NCBI GenBank assembly: GCA_035652075.1
Contig: DASREL010000212.1
Span: 1-35,965 of the forward strand
Length of the DNA: 35,965 bases
Origin: Gp6-AA45 sp035652075
Lineage (GTDB): Bacteria > Acidobacteriota > Vicinamibacteria > Vicinamibacterales > CAVVIG01
Direction of reading: 5' to 3'
Shown here: positions 8,244-15,536 of the stretch, piece by piece
Position numbering within the stretch: the stretch's first letter is position 1
How the letters are laid out: each line of letters opens with the position of its first letter
Translations under genes and position numbers: made by a program
The notes under the pieces: model-generated
Databases searched by the model: none
Seen by the model: only the letters and a program-made list of their open reading frames with translations
Told to the model about the DNA's origin: nothing

Positions 8244-8846
8244 ATGACTTCACGGATTGACGATCTGCTCGAACACATCGCCAGGCTGGAACGCGAGCTC
8301 GAGGCCGAATTCGACCGCAGCCGAGTCCAATGGCGGTACCGCATCGAGGCGGGTCGCGTTCGCTTCGCACGCGATGTGCACCTGGCGCATCAGCGACTGA
8401 AGCAGGGCGTTCCACGCTTCCTTCGCGAAAGCAGCATCGCCAATTTGCTCACCGCACCGGTGATCTATTCGCTGGTCGTTCCGATCGCGCTGCTGGATTT
8501 CTGGATCAGCCTCTACCAGGCGATTTGCTTCCGCGCCTACGGCATCGCGCGTGTGCAACGGTCGAAATACGTGGTCATCGATCGCCAGCATCTCGCCTAC
8601 CTCAATGCGATCGAGAAGCTCAATTGCATGTACTGCGGCTATGCGAACGGCGTCTTCGCGTACGTGCGCGAGATCGCCGCCCGGACCGAGCAGTACTGGT
8701 GTCCGATACGCCACGCGGCGCGCGTCCGCGGACCGCACGAACACTATCGTCACTTCCTGGACTACGGCGACGCGGAAGGCTATCGGCGGCGGCTCATTCC
8801 GTTGCGCCACGAGTTGGAGGACAAGCGGTCCGACCCGCGTCACTGA
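8244..8846 (+). CDS. Conserved hypothetical protein with cysteine motif
   Basis: 200 residues from ATG 8244; a TTG at 8211 would extend through the hairpin and is less likely. Residues 1-50 are a charged helix likely to form a coiled coil (DDLLEHIARLERELEAEF). A hydrophobic segment at about residues 72-98 could be one membrane helix (APVIYSLVVPIALLDF). Then comes LNCMYCGYANG, a further Cys in EQYWCPIRHA, and HEHYRHFLDYGD near the C-terminus; C-x2-C plus Cys/His could bind a metal. I have an impression of similar unnamed proteins in other genomes but cannot name a family. The ribosome site is weak (GCAGG directly before ATG). It is monocistronic and divergent from the membrane operon. Confidence 0.75.
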   Translation: MTSRIDDLLEHIARLERELEAEFDRSRVQWRYRIEAGRVRFARDVHLAHQRLKQGVPRFLRESSIANLLTAPVIYSLVVPIALLDFWISLYQAICFRAYGIARVQRSKYVVIDRQHLAYLNAIEKLNCMYCGYANGVFAYVREIAARTEQYWCPIRHAARVRGPHEHYRHFLDYGDAEGYRRRLIPLRHELEDKRSDPRH

Positions 8847-8977
8847 CACGCGGCCACGTGCTGATGTGAGCGCGCATGTCGGACGCGGCTGCTCCTCGAT
8901 CGGCGCGTGAGGCAGAAGGGAGACAGGCGAGGCAGATATGCGGACGATTTTCTCGACGACGCTTGGCGCCGATGTGC

Positions 8978-9196
8978 TTACACCTCTTGATTGATCCGCG
9001 CGAACAGCCCGCCGACGAAGATCGCGACGCCAAGCAGACCGATGACAAGTCCGACCGGCAACATGATCATGGTCACGCCAAGCCCGAGCCCAATGACCAT
9101 CATCACGAAGCCGACGATGATGGCTGCGATGTGCGCCAGAATGCTCTCCGTCGTCCTCACCCACGGTCGATGCCACCACGTCAGTGCTTCGGCCAT
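8978..9196 (-). CDS. Small two-helix membrane protein (72 aa)
   Basis: Strong ribosome site GGAGG six bases before ATG 9196. The protein has a short polar N-terminus with WWHRPWVR and then two hydrophobic helices (about residues 22-42 and 44-66) rich in Gly, Val and Met. The layout is loosely like small PGPGW-type membrane proteins, but the PGPGW motif is not present, so I give no family. It is divergent from the PEBP gene across a 228-base regulatory region. The 8847-8977 gap downstream contains nothing I recognise. Confidence 0.7.
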   Translation of the reverse strand: MAEALTWWHRPWVRTTESILAHIAAIIVGFVMMVIGLGLGVTMIMLPVGLVIGLLGVAIFVGGLFARINQEV

Positions 9197-9262
9197 CTCA
9201 CACCTCCATCAAGACACCGATCGCGTCTCCGCGCGACCTCATCAACGTCGCCGGTACAATGG

Positions 9263-9291
9263 CGAAAATGCGGCAACGCTCGGCATTTTCG
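9263..9291. promoter_or_regulatory. Perfect 9-bp dyad next to a promoter (likely operator)
   Basis: CGAAAATGC at 9263-9271 and its exact reverse complement GCATTTTCG at 9283-9291, separated by 11 bases (arms centred 20 bp apart, about two helical turns). The right arm ends one base before the -35 box at 9293. This is typical of a dimeric regulator binding site. The cognate protein is not identifiable from here. Confidence 0.6.
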
Positions 9292-9292
9292 A

Positions 9293-9320
9293 TTGACAAG
9301 TGCAAGACCTGCCCCATAAG
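9293..9320 (+). promoter_or_regulatory. Sigma-70-type promoter for the PEBP gene
   Basis: Consensus -35 TTGACA at 9293-9298, a 16-base spacer and CATAAG as -10 at 9315-9320. Transcription would start near 9327, giving a leader of about 100 bases before ATG 9425. A further TACAAT at 9255-9260 could be a second -10, but it has no convincing -35. Confidence 0.6.
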
Positions 9321-9424
9321 AGGCGACGGGTCCAACTCCCGCGCAAGGCTCGGCACTTGCTTAAAGATTTCGCGGGAACGACTGACAGGTGAAAACGGGT
9401 CGAACCGGAGTAAGCGGGGCACAT

Positions 9425-9898
9425 ATGCGGCTGAACGCCCTTGGCTTCGACGACGGGTCGGACATTCCGATCCGATTCACGTGCGATGGCGCCAACGTCT
9501 CCCCCGGCCTCCAGTGGACGGCGGCGCAGGCGGAAGCAGAGAGTTTCGTGCTGATTGCCGATGATCCGGACGCGCCCGGCAAGACATGGCTTCACTGGCT
9601 CGTGTACGATCTCCCCGCATCGGAACACGAGTTGCCCGAAGGCGTCGCACCAAAGGGGACGCTCCCCTCTGGCGCACATCAAGGCCGCAACGACTTCGGA
9701 AAGATCGGATACGGCGGCCCGTGTCCGCCGCCCGGTCCACCGCATCGCTACCACTTCGCGCTGTACGCGCTCGACAAGCGGCTCGACTTGAGACCCGGCG
9801 CCACACGCGTGCAGGTCGAGCGCGCGATGGCCGGCCATGTCCTCGCCCACGCCGAGTTGATCGGGCAATACAGCCGTCAGGCCGTACCGGTGACGTGA
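9425..9898 (+). CDS. YbhB/YbcL family PEBP-like protein
   Basis: 157 residues matching the bacterial phosphatidylethanolamine-binding (Raf-kinase-inhibitor-like) family. Signatures: LGFDDGSDIPIRFTCDG, SPGLQW, then DDPDAPGKTWLHWLVYDLP with the ligand-pocket Asp and His, and GYGGPCPPPGPPHRYHF. These are small soluble proteins that bind anionic ligands; the bacterial cellular role is unclear. I chose ATG 9425 because family members start right before this motif; a GTG at 9389 would add twelve residues. The gene has its own promoter and dyad upstream. Its end overlaps the convergent flavoenzyme gene by 22 bases. Confidence 0.88.
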   Translation: MRLNALGFDDGSDIPIRFTCDGANVSPGLQWTAAQAEAESFVLIADDPDAPGKTWLHWLVYDLPASEHELPEGVAPKGTLPSGAHQGRNDFGKIGYGGPCPPPGPPHRYHFALYALDKRLDLRPGATRVQVERAMAGHVLAHAELIGQYSRQAVPVT

Positions 9899-11016
9899 AG
9901 CCGATCGGGGCACCGTTGACGCCGTCGCTCGTGACGCTGCAGGAACCAGCGATCGAGCACGATGTGCCGTGCGAACCACGGGCGCGTGACCAGGTGGCGC
10001 ACGGCCGCCGTCCACAGGCGCGAGCTGACGGCGAACGCCGTCAGCCGATCGCTGCGCGTCAGGCCAAACCGTTGCTCGATGGCATCGGCATACGGCTGCA
10101 GCCGCTCGGACCGGTAGTCGCCGTCGGCCGCCACAATCGCATCCGCGGCGAAGCGCGCCGATTCGACCGCTGGGCCAATCCCTTCGCCGCTCAGCCGATG
10201 CGCCAGCGACGCGGCATCGCCAACCAGCAGCGCACCGTTCGTCACGAGCGATCGATGGAACGGCGCGAGGCCGTACGCGTGCGCGCGCAACGCTTGAGCG
10301 CAGTCAGCCGGCAGCCTGCCGGTCTGCCGCAGGAAGCGCAGAAACTCGGACGCCTCGTGCTCGAGCGTGTGACCGCCGACACGACCGAAGCCCGCGTTCA
10401 CGTAGTCCCCCTTGCGAATGCACCACCCGTAGCCGGCCAGATCGCGCGCGAGAAAGAGTTCGGGGCGATCGCGAACCACGTTCGATCCGTCGCCTCGCAC
10501 GTCGACTTCGATTTCCGCGGCGGCGACCACCGGTGAGTGCTCGCGGCCGTCGTCGACAATTCGCGCGACCGGGCAGCGATGACCACCCGCACCGACGAGC
10601 ATCGGCGCGGCGATCGCATCGTTGACGATCCATCGGCCGCCGCGGCGTTCGATGGTTCGGACGTGTTCGCCGGTCCGCGCGCCTCCGGCACAATCGACCA
10701 GGTACTGATCGAACTCCGAGCGACGGATCGCGTAGCTGACCGGCCGGCCGTAGTCGACGTCGCACATCGCGGCGTCACCGATCACGCCGATACGAAACCC
10801 GGTGATCGCCTCGAGCGTCCGCTGCTGGCGGTACTCCTCGACGTTCAATTGCAGCGCGTCGATCACGCCGGGCGTGATCCACCCGGCGCAGACTTTGTCG
10901 CGTGGAAACCGCGCTTTGTCGATCAGCACGACGTCGACGCCGCGCCGCCGCAGGTCGCGAGCGCACGTCGAGCCGGCCGGGCCCGCGCCGACGATTACGA
11001 CGTCGCACGCGTCCAC
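9877..11016 (-). CDS. Geranylgeranyl-reductase-like FAD-dependent oxidoreductase
   Basis: 379 residues from GTG 11016; a GTG at 11070 would overlap the upstream gene by 76 bases and is less likely. The N-terminal dinucleotide-binding motif DVVIVGAGPAGS (GxGxxG at residues 10-15) is followed by FPRDKVCAGW, and a second FAD motif, LVGDAASLAHRLSGEGIGPA, lies near residue 275. This is the group of FAD enzymes that reduces isoprenoid double bonds or acts on lipids (geranylgeranyl reductase, FixC). It overlaps the 3' end of the methyltransferase gene, so both are probably translated together and act on the same lipid; that is inference. The substrate is unknown. Confidence 0.82.
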   Translation of the reverse strand: MDACDVVIVGAGPAGSTCARDLRRRGVDVVLIDKARFPRDKVCAGWITPGVIDALQLNVEEYRQQRTLEAITGFRIGVIGDAAMCDVDYGRPVSYAIRRSEFDQYLVDCAGGARTGEHVRTIERRGGRWIVNDAIAAPMLVGAGGHRCPVARIVDDGREHSPVVAAAEIEVDVRGDGSNVVRDRPELFLARDLAGYGWCIRKGDYVNAGFGRVGGHTLEHEASEFLRFLRQTGRLPADCAQALRAHAYGLAPFHRSLVTNGALLVGDAASLAHRLSGEGIGPAVESARFAADAIVAADGDYRSERLQPYADAIEQRFGLTRSDRLTAFAVSSRLWTAAVRHLVTRPWFARHIVLDRWFLQRHERRRQRCPDRLHVTGTA

Positions 11017-12218
11017 GGGACGTTCACGCTGCCGCTTCGCGCGAAGACGATCTGGAACAGCTGCATCCACCCAGAGGCGAACGCCGCCTGCGATCCGGCC
11101 AAGTACAGCCGCCAGGCGCGAACGAACCGTTCGTCGAACATCGACGCGACGGTGGGCTCGGCCGCGTCGAAGCGCGATCGCCAGTGGTCGAGCGTCCTTG
11201 CGTAGTGCTCACGCAGGTTCTCGACGTCGAGCACCGACAGGGCGTGGGGCTGGAGGATGCGGTCGCAGACCTCGCCGAGCGTTGGGGCGTAGGCGCCCGG
11301 GAAGATGCGTCTGCGGATCCAGGCGTTCAGCGGCGCCGAGCGATCGCGGCCGATGAAATGCAGCAGGCCGCGGCCGTTGGGCGTCAGCAGACGACCGATT
11401 AGCGTTCCGAAGACGTCGTACTGATCGGCGCCGACGTGCTCCAGCATCCCGACCGACACGAACGCGTCGCACGTACCGCTGATGTTGCGGTAGTCGTCCT
11501 CGATGAACTCGACACGATCGCCGAGCCGCTCGCGTTCGGCGCGTTCGCGGGCGAACGCCAGCTGTTCCTTCGAGATATTGAACGCACGCACACGGACGCC
11601 ATGGTGACGCGCCATGAACAGCGCCAACGCGCCCCAGCCGCATCCCGCTTCGATCACGCGCTCCCCTGGCGCGAGTCGCAGCTTCCGGCACACGCGATCG
11701 AGCTTGGCGCGCTGGGCCTGCTCGAGCGTCGACTCCGGCGTCGCGTAATAGGCACAGGTGTAGACCAAGGCCTCGTCGAGCCACAGCGCGTAGAACGGGT
11801 TGCCCAGGTCGTAGTGGGAGTGCACGTTCGCGCGAGCCGCTCGCGGATCGTGCCGCCGGTACGGGTGCCGCCACGTCCGTCGCGGATCACCGAACGTGCG
11901 GTAGATCTCCTCGAGGACCTCGGCGAGATCGCCATCGATCGCGAGCGTACCGGCCATGTACGCCTCGCCGAAGTTCAGTTCGGGATCCCACAAGAGCCGG
12001 TACAGCGCCGAGCGGTTCAGGAACCGGAGTCTGCCGATCGGATATCCAGCCGTGGGGTTCAGTTCGAATCCGTCCCAGAGCTGAAACTGAATGCGCGCCT
12101 TCGACACCGACGCCTGGACGCGGCGCAGCATCCATCGATCCGCGGCCGTCGAGCCAAGTGCGGAACTTCGGCTCGCGGACCGCAGATCCGCCGGCAATCC
12201 GGCGGAGTGAGCCATCAT
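10995..12218 (-). CDS. Cyclopropane-fatty-acyl-phospholipid synthase family methyltransferase
   Basis: 407 residues from ATG 12218; a second ATG directly follows, and the open frame back to 12380 has no family-like sequence. SAM-binding motif I is VIEAGCGWGALALF. Equivalents of the E. coli Cfa bicarbonate-site residues appear present: Cys in VYTCAYY, Glu in MLEHVG, His and Ile in LLHFIG, and Tyr in REHYARTL. The N-terminal lipid-binding part (FGEAYMAGTLAIDGDL) is also present. The enzyme would methylenate or methylate unsaturated acyl chains of membrane lipids using SAM. It is followed by an overlapping flavin reductase gene, reminiscent of two-step branched-chain modification as in 10-methyl fatty acids, where a different flavoprotein family is used. 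Confidence 0.87.
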   Translation of the reverse strand: MMAHSAGLPADLRSASRSSALGSTAADRWMLRRVQASVSKARIQFQLWDGFELNPTAGYPIGRLRFLNRSALYRLLWDPELNFGEAYMAGTLAIDGDLAEVLEEIYRTFGDPRRTWRHPYRRHDPRAARANVHSHYDLGNPFYALWLDEALVYTCAYYATPESTLEQAQRAKLDRVCRKLRLAPGERVIEAGCGWGALALFMARHHGVRVRAFNISKEQLAFARERAERERLGDRVEFIEDDYRNISGTCDAFVSVGMLEHVGADQYDVFGTLIGRLLTPNGRGLLHFIGRDRSAPLNAWIRRRIFPGAYAPTLGEVCDRILQPHALSVLDVENLREHYARTLDHWRSRFDAAEPTVASMFDERFVRAWRLYLAGSQAAFASGWMQLFQIVFARSGSVNVPWTRATS

Positions 12219-12336
12219 TCGGCTTCGGTTGCGAGTGACGTGCCGGCACCGGCGTTTGCACGATCGATTCACCTCGACATCGCCACAGGCGTAGGACCGG
12301 AGCGAGGTTTGCTCGACATCGATCGCGGAGGCTCTC

Positions 12337-12612
12337 GTGTCTGCACTTGACGTTTCGCTCCATGGCGACGTCGTCGTCATCCCCGAAGTGCGACAGTCGC
12401 ACCTCGTCTACGTGATGCATATCAATGGCGGAGGCGATCAGATCGCGTATCCCACCCGCGACGCAGCGGTTGCCAATGCCATCGCCTATGCGCGCCGTAC
12501 GGGCGTCGATGCCTGGTACGGCGAGCGATCCGAGTTTGGACTGGTGCCCCTTGGCAGTTTCCGAAGCAGTCGCGATCGCCGGTCCGCGCCCTGTGATGAC
12601 GACGTCGAGTGA
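12337..12612 (+). CDS. Small hypothetical protein (91 aa)
   Basis: GTG start with GGAGG five bases upstream. The sequence has an alpha/beta pattern, with HLVYVMHINGGGDQIAYP followed by a helix rich in Ala (RDAAVANAIAYARRTG) and DAWYG. I do not recognise a named family; it has the feel of small DUF2188-type proteins but without a secure match. The last 17 bases overlap the start of the MFS gene, implying coupled translation. The region 12219-12336 between this gene and the divergent methyltransferase is presumably a shared promoter region, but I cannot point to clear -35/-10 boxes. Confidence 0.55.
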   Translation: MSALDVSLHGDVVVIPEVRQSHLVYVMHINGGGDQIAYPTRDAAVANAIAYARRTGVDAWYGERSEFGLVPLGSFRSSRDRRSAPCDDDVE

Positions 12613-13964
12613 GCCGCGGGTCGGACGTAACGATCGCGCTGAAATCGCGGGCTGGCTGATGTACGACTGGGCCAACTCCGCGTTTCAGACGACGGTGATC
12701 ACGGCGCTTGCCGGACCGTATCTGACCGCGATGGCGCAGCACTTCGTCGGACGCAACGGCGTCGTGGCGACATTTGGCCCGTTCGGATCGGTGACGGCTC
12801 TCTCGCTGTTCCCGTACTGCATCTCGGCGTCCGTTGCGCTTCAGGTCGTGCTACTGCCGTTCCTCGGCGCCATCGCCGACTACAGCCGGGCGAAGAAGCG
12901 CCGGATGGCGGCGTTCTGCTACATCGGTGTCGTCGCGACGTGCTTGTTGTTCTTCGTGACCGGCCAGCGATACCTCGCGGGCGGGCTCCTGCTCATCGCG
13001 GCGAACTTCGCCTACGCGTCACGATCGTTCTGTACAACGCGTTCCTGAGCGACATCACCACCGCGGATCGGCGCGATGCGGTCTCGAGCCAGGGTTACGC
13101 CGTGGGCTATCTTGGCGGCGGGCTGCTATTGGCCGCGAATCTCCTTCTGGTGAGCTTCTCACAGCGGCTCGGCATCTCGCGAACGTTGGCGGTGCGGATC
13201 TCACCCCTCTCGGCCGGGGCGTGGTGGGGCGCCTTCGCCGCGATTACGTTCTTGCGGTTGCGAACCCGGGCGCCGGCGCGCAGCCGCCCCGCCGATCTGT
13301 CCTATGTGGCGATCGGCGTGTCCGAATTGCGCGGGCTCTGGGCCGCGCTCCGGGAGCTGCCGCACACCCGGCGCTTCTTGGTTGCGTGGCGTTCAACGAT
13401 GCCATTCAGACGGTGATCTCGATCGCATCCGTGTTCCTCGCGCAGGAGCTGTTCGTCTCGCGCGGCGTCCCCGCGGACGAATCGTTTCTGATGGGACTCG
13501 TGCTGATGGTGCAGTTCGTCGCGTTCGCAGGCGCATTGTGCTTCGAACGTATCGCGGCCCGCATCGGCACCAAACACGCGATCGTCCTGTCGCTTGGCAT
13601 TTGGATGGGGCTCGTCGTCTACGCCTATGGTTTTCTCCACACCGTCGCGCAGGCGTGGGTGATGGGAGCCGTGCTGGCGGTCGTGCTCGGCGGCTCGCAG
13701 GCGCTCTCGCGATCGCTGTTCTCGCAGATGATTCCGGCCGGCCACGAGGCGGCATTCTTCGGCATCTACGAGATCACGGAGCGCGGCACCTCCTGGATCG
13801 GGCCACTGATGTTCGGTCTCGTAGCCGGCGCGACCGGCTCGTATCGTCAGGCGATCTTGTCGCTCGTGGTGCTGTTTGCCGTCGGAACCGTCATTCTTGT
13901 GCTGACCGACACGTCGCGCGCGATGCTCGAGGCCACGGGCTCCAACGATTCGACGCTCGCCTGA
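12596..13964 (+). pseudogene. UMF1-family MFS transporter with two frameshifts
   Basis: Three consecutive frames together encode a complete major-facilitator protein of about 456 residues. Segment one (from ATG 12596) has GWLMYDWANSAFQTTV, the hallmark of the UMF1/Atg22-like family; segment two continues with TIVLYNAFLSDI; segment three has AFNDAIQTVISIA, LGGSQALSRSLFSQMIP and FGIYEITERGTSW, ending at TGA 13964. The breaks are near 13020/13021 and 13387, and each looks like loss of one base, because inserting one base restores the family sequence. No homopolymer lies at either break. The rest is well preserved, so this is either a very young pseudogene or a pair of sequencing/assembly errors. 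If intact it would be a 12-helix inner-membrane exporter or permease. Confidence 0.82.
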
Positions 13965-14020
13965 ATGACGGCTCGCTCTGCGGCGAAAGTGCGTCGGTGC
14001 GATCGCGCGTCCCACCAGGT

Positions 14021-14929
14021 CTAATGAACGTGCCCGTCTGGTTGTTCGACGACGGTTGCGTGGCCGGCGAGAGTCAGGCGCTCCTCCAGGTCTTTCACTT
14101 CATCGCACAGGTGATGGATCTCGCCGGTCAGCGCGGCGACTTGAACATCAGGCATGCCGACCATTACGCGATCGGGATGAGTGGACAGGTCGTGCCCGAA
14201 TCGATTGAAGCGTTCGCCCAGGTCGCGCGCGTCGTGAAGCAAGACGTCGAGGCGGTCATCGGAACGGACGCTCGTCCGTTCGATCCAGACGAACCAGCCG
14301 GCGCCCAAAAGGATACCAGCCCAGAAGACCCAGGTTGGAAACGAGTCCGGAATCCGATGATCGATGACCGCTGTCGATCCAAAGAGGAACGCGGCGATCG
14401 TCACGAGTGCCGCCGCGGTCAGCACTGCGCCGTCGATCCAGCGGTACCAACGGTCGCGACCTGCCGTCCAGTAGAGGTACGTTCCGCCGATCACGAAGAG
14501 GCTGGCCACAACCACGGGCGCCCAGACAGGAGCGACCCATGGCGACGGGATGAGGAAGAGGATGTCCCAGGTGCTCAAGTGATCCGGCCATCCTGCGATC
14601 GCCCGCAGCGCCACGTAGTACGTCAGATCCCACAGGCCGAATGAGAACAGAAATGCGCCGCTGCGGTCGGCGATGTGCCGTCCGGCGAGCCACGCAACGG
14701 CGGCGAGGAGGACAATCGTGCACGCCTCGCGCATCATCTCGACGGCCACGAGCGATCCGGGCAGCGAGACGAGCGCTATCGGCAGATTCCCGATCGCCGA
14801 CGCGTTGGCCGAGAGCTCGCGAGCGTAGATCTCGCGTAAGTAGACGACTGCCGTTCCTTCGATCCAGCCGAAGGCAATCGCAAACGCCGACAAGGACGCG
14901 TATGCGAACCGTCGCGCATGTCGATCCAT
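14021..14929 (-). CDS. Hypothetical integral membrane protein with C-terminal coiled coil
   Basis: 302 residues from ATG 14929 (GGAACGG upstream; the frame extends to 15040 without extra homology-like sequence). About seven or eight hydrophobic helices fill residues 10-225, with characteristic phrases FGWIEGTAVVYLREIY, FGLWDLTYYVALR and DILFLIPSPWVAPVWAP. The final 80 residues are hydrophilic, with heptad-like GEIHHLCDEVKDLEERL, and end in HVH. I do not recognise a named family; the conserved acidic and Tyr residues inside helices suggest transport or a redox role. It converges with the broken MFS gene and lies downstream of the cupin gene with a 187-base gap in which I see nothing. Confidence 0.75.
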   Translation of the reverse strand: MDRHARRFAYASLSAFAIAFGWIEGTAVVYLREIYARELSANASAIGNLPIALVSLPGSLVAVEMMREACTIVLLAAVAWLAGRHIADRSGAFLFSFGLWDLTYYVALRAIAGWPDHLSTWDILFLIPSPWVAPVWAPVVVASLFVIGGTYLYWTAGRDRWYRWIDGAVLTAAALVTIAAFLFGSTAVIDHRIPDSFPTWVFWAGILLGAGWFVWIERTSVRSDDRLDVLLHDARDLGERFNRFGHDLSTHPDRVMVGMPDVQVAALTGEIHHLCDEVKDLEERLTLAGHATVVEQPDGHVH

Positions 14930-15116
14930 ATCGCACCGTTCCTGATACTCGGATGATGAGCATCGGACGTGCCATGACTCGCATGCGAGCGCGAGGAGTG
15001 CGCGCTCAGAGTCGAACACGGGATGCCGACTCGTCGGCACTGAGCGTCAGATTCCCGTTACCGTTCGTCGGGACGCGCAGACCTCGACCTGCCCGACGCA
15101 AGCGCCAAGGGTCCGT

Positions 15117-15512
15117 TCACCGCTTCGGCCACGCGATCGTCAGGAGCAGCACGCTGTTTTCGACCGATTCGACGTCGTGCGGCACGCCACGATCCAGGGC
15201 GATGAGACTTCCCGCCCGGAGATCGAACGTCCGACCTTCGGCTCGCACTTGTATATGACCCTGGAGAGATTGGATCGAGACGCGACCCTCTGCCTGATGG
15301 CCGGGCATTCGTGCGCGCGCGCGGAGCGCGATGAGCACGACTCGGAGATCATCGTACTTCACGAGCGTCTTTGCGTTCTGCCCCGATGACCAGTCTGGCT
15401 CGTGAAGGAGTTGCTCGATTTCTCTGGCCAGATCGAATTCGAGGTACGGCGCAGCCATGGACTGTGGATGTGGGCGCCGATGTTCGGCACTTGTCTCTCG
15501 CGCGTCTGACAT
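15117..15512 (-). CDS. Cupin-domain protein
   Basis: 131 residues; excellent ribosome site (GGAGGGGAAC directly before ATG 15512). Residues 45-125 form one cupin barrel: LIALRARARMPGHQAEGRVSI (single His where two are usual), then LRAGSLIALDRGVPHDVESVE with the second-motif His, and a final LLLTIAWP. Several metal ligands are reduced, so it may be a binding rather than a catalytic cupin. It lies 24 bases after the cytochrome b/molybdopterin gene and is probably co-transcribed with it, which would place it in the FNR-box regulon by inference. Confidence 0.82.
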   Translation of the reverse strand: MSDARETSAEHRRPHPQSMAAPYLEFDLAREIEQLLHEPDWSSGQNAKTLVKYDDLRVVLIALRARARMPGHQAEGRVSIQSLQGHIQVRAEGRTFDLRAGSLIALDRGVPHDVESVENSVLLLTIAWPKR

Positions 15513-15536
15513 GTTCCCCTCCGGTGATTCACATTT

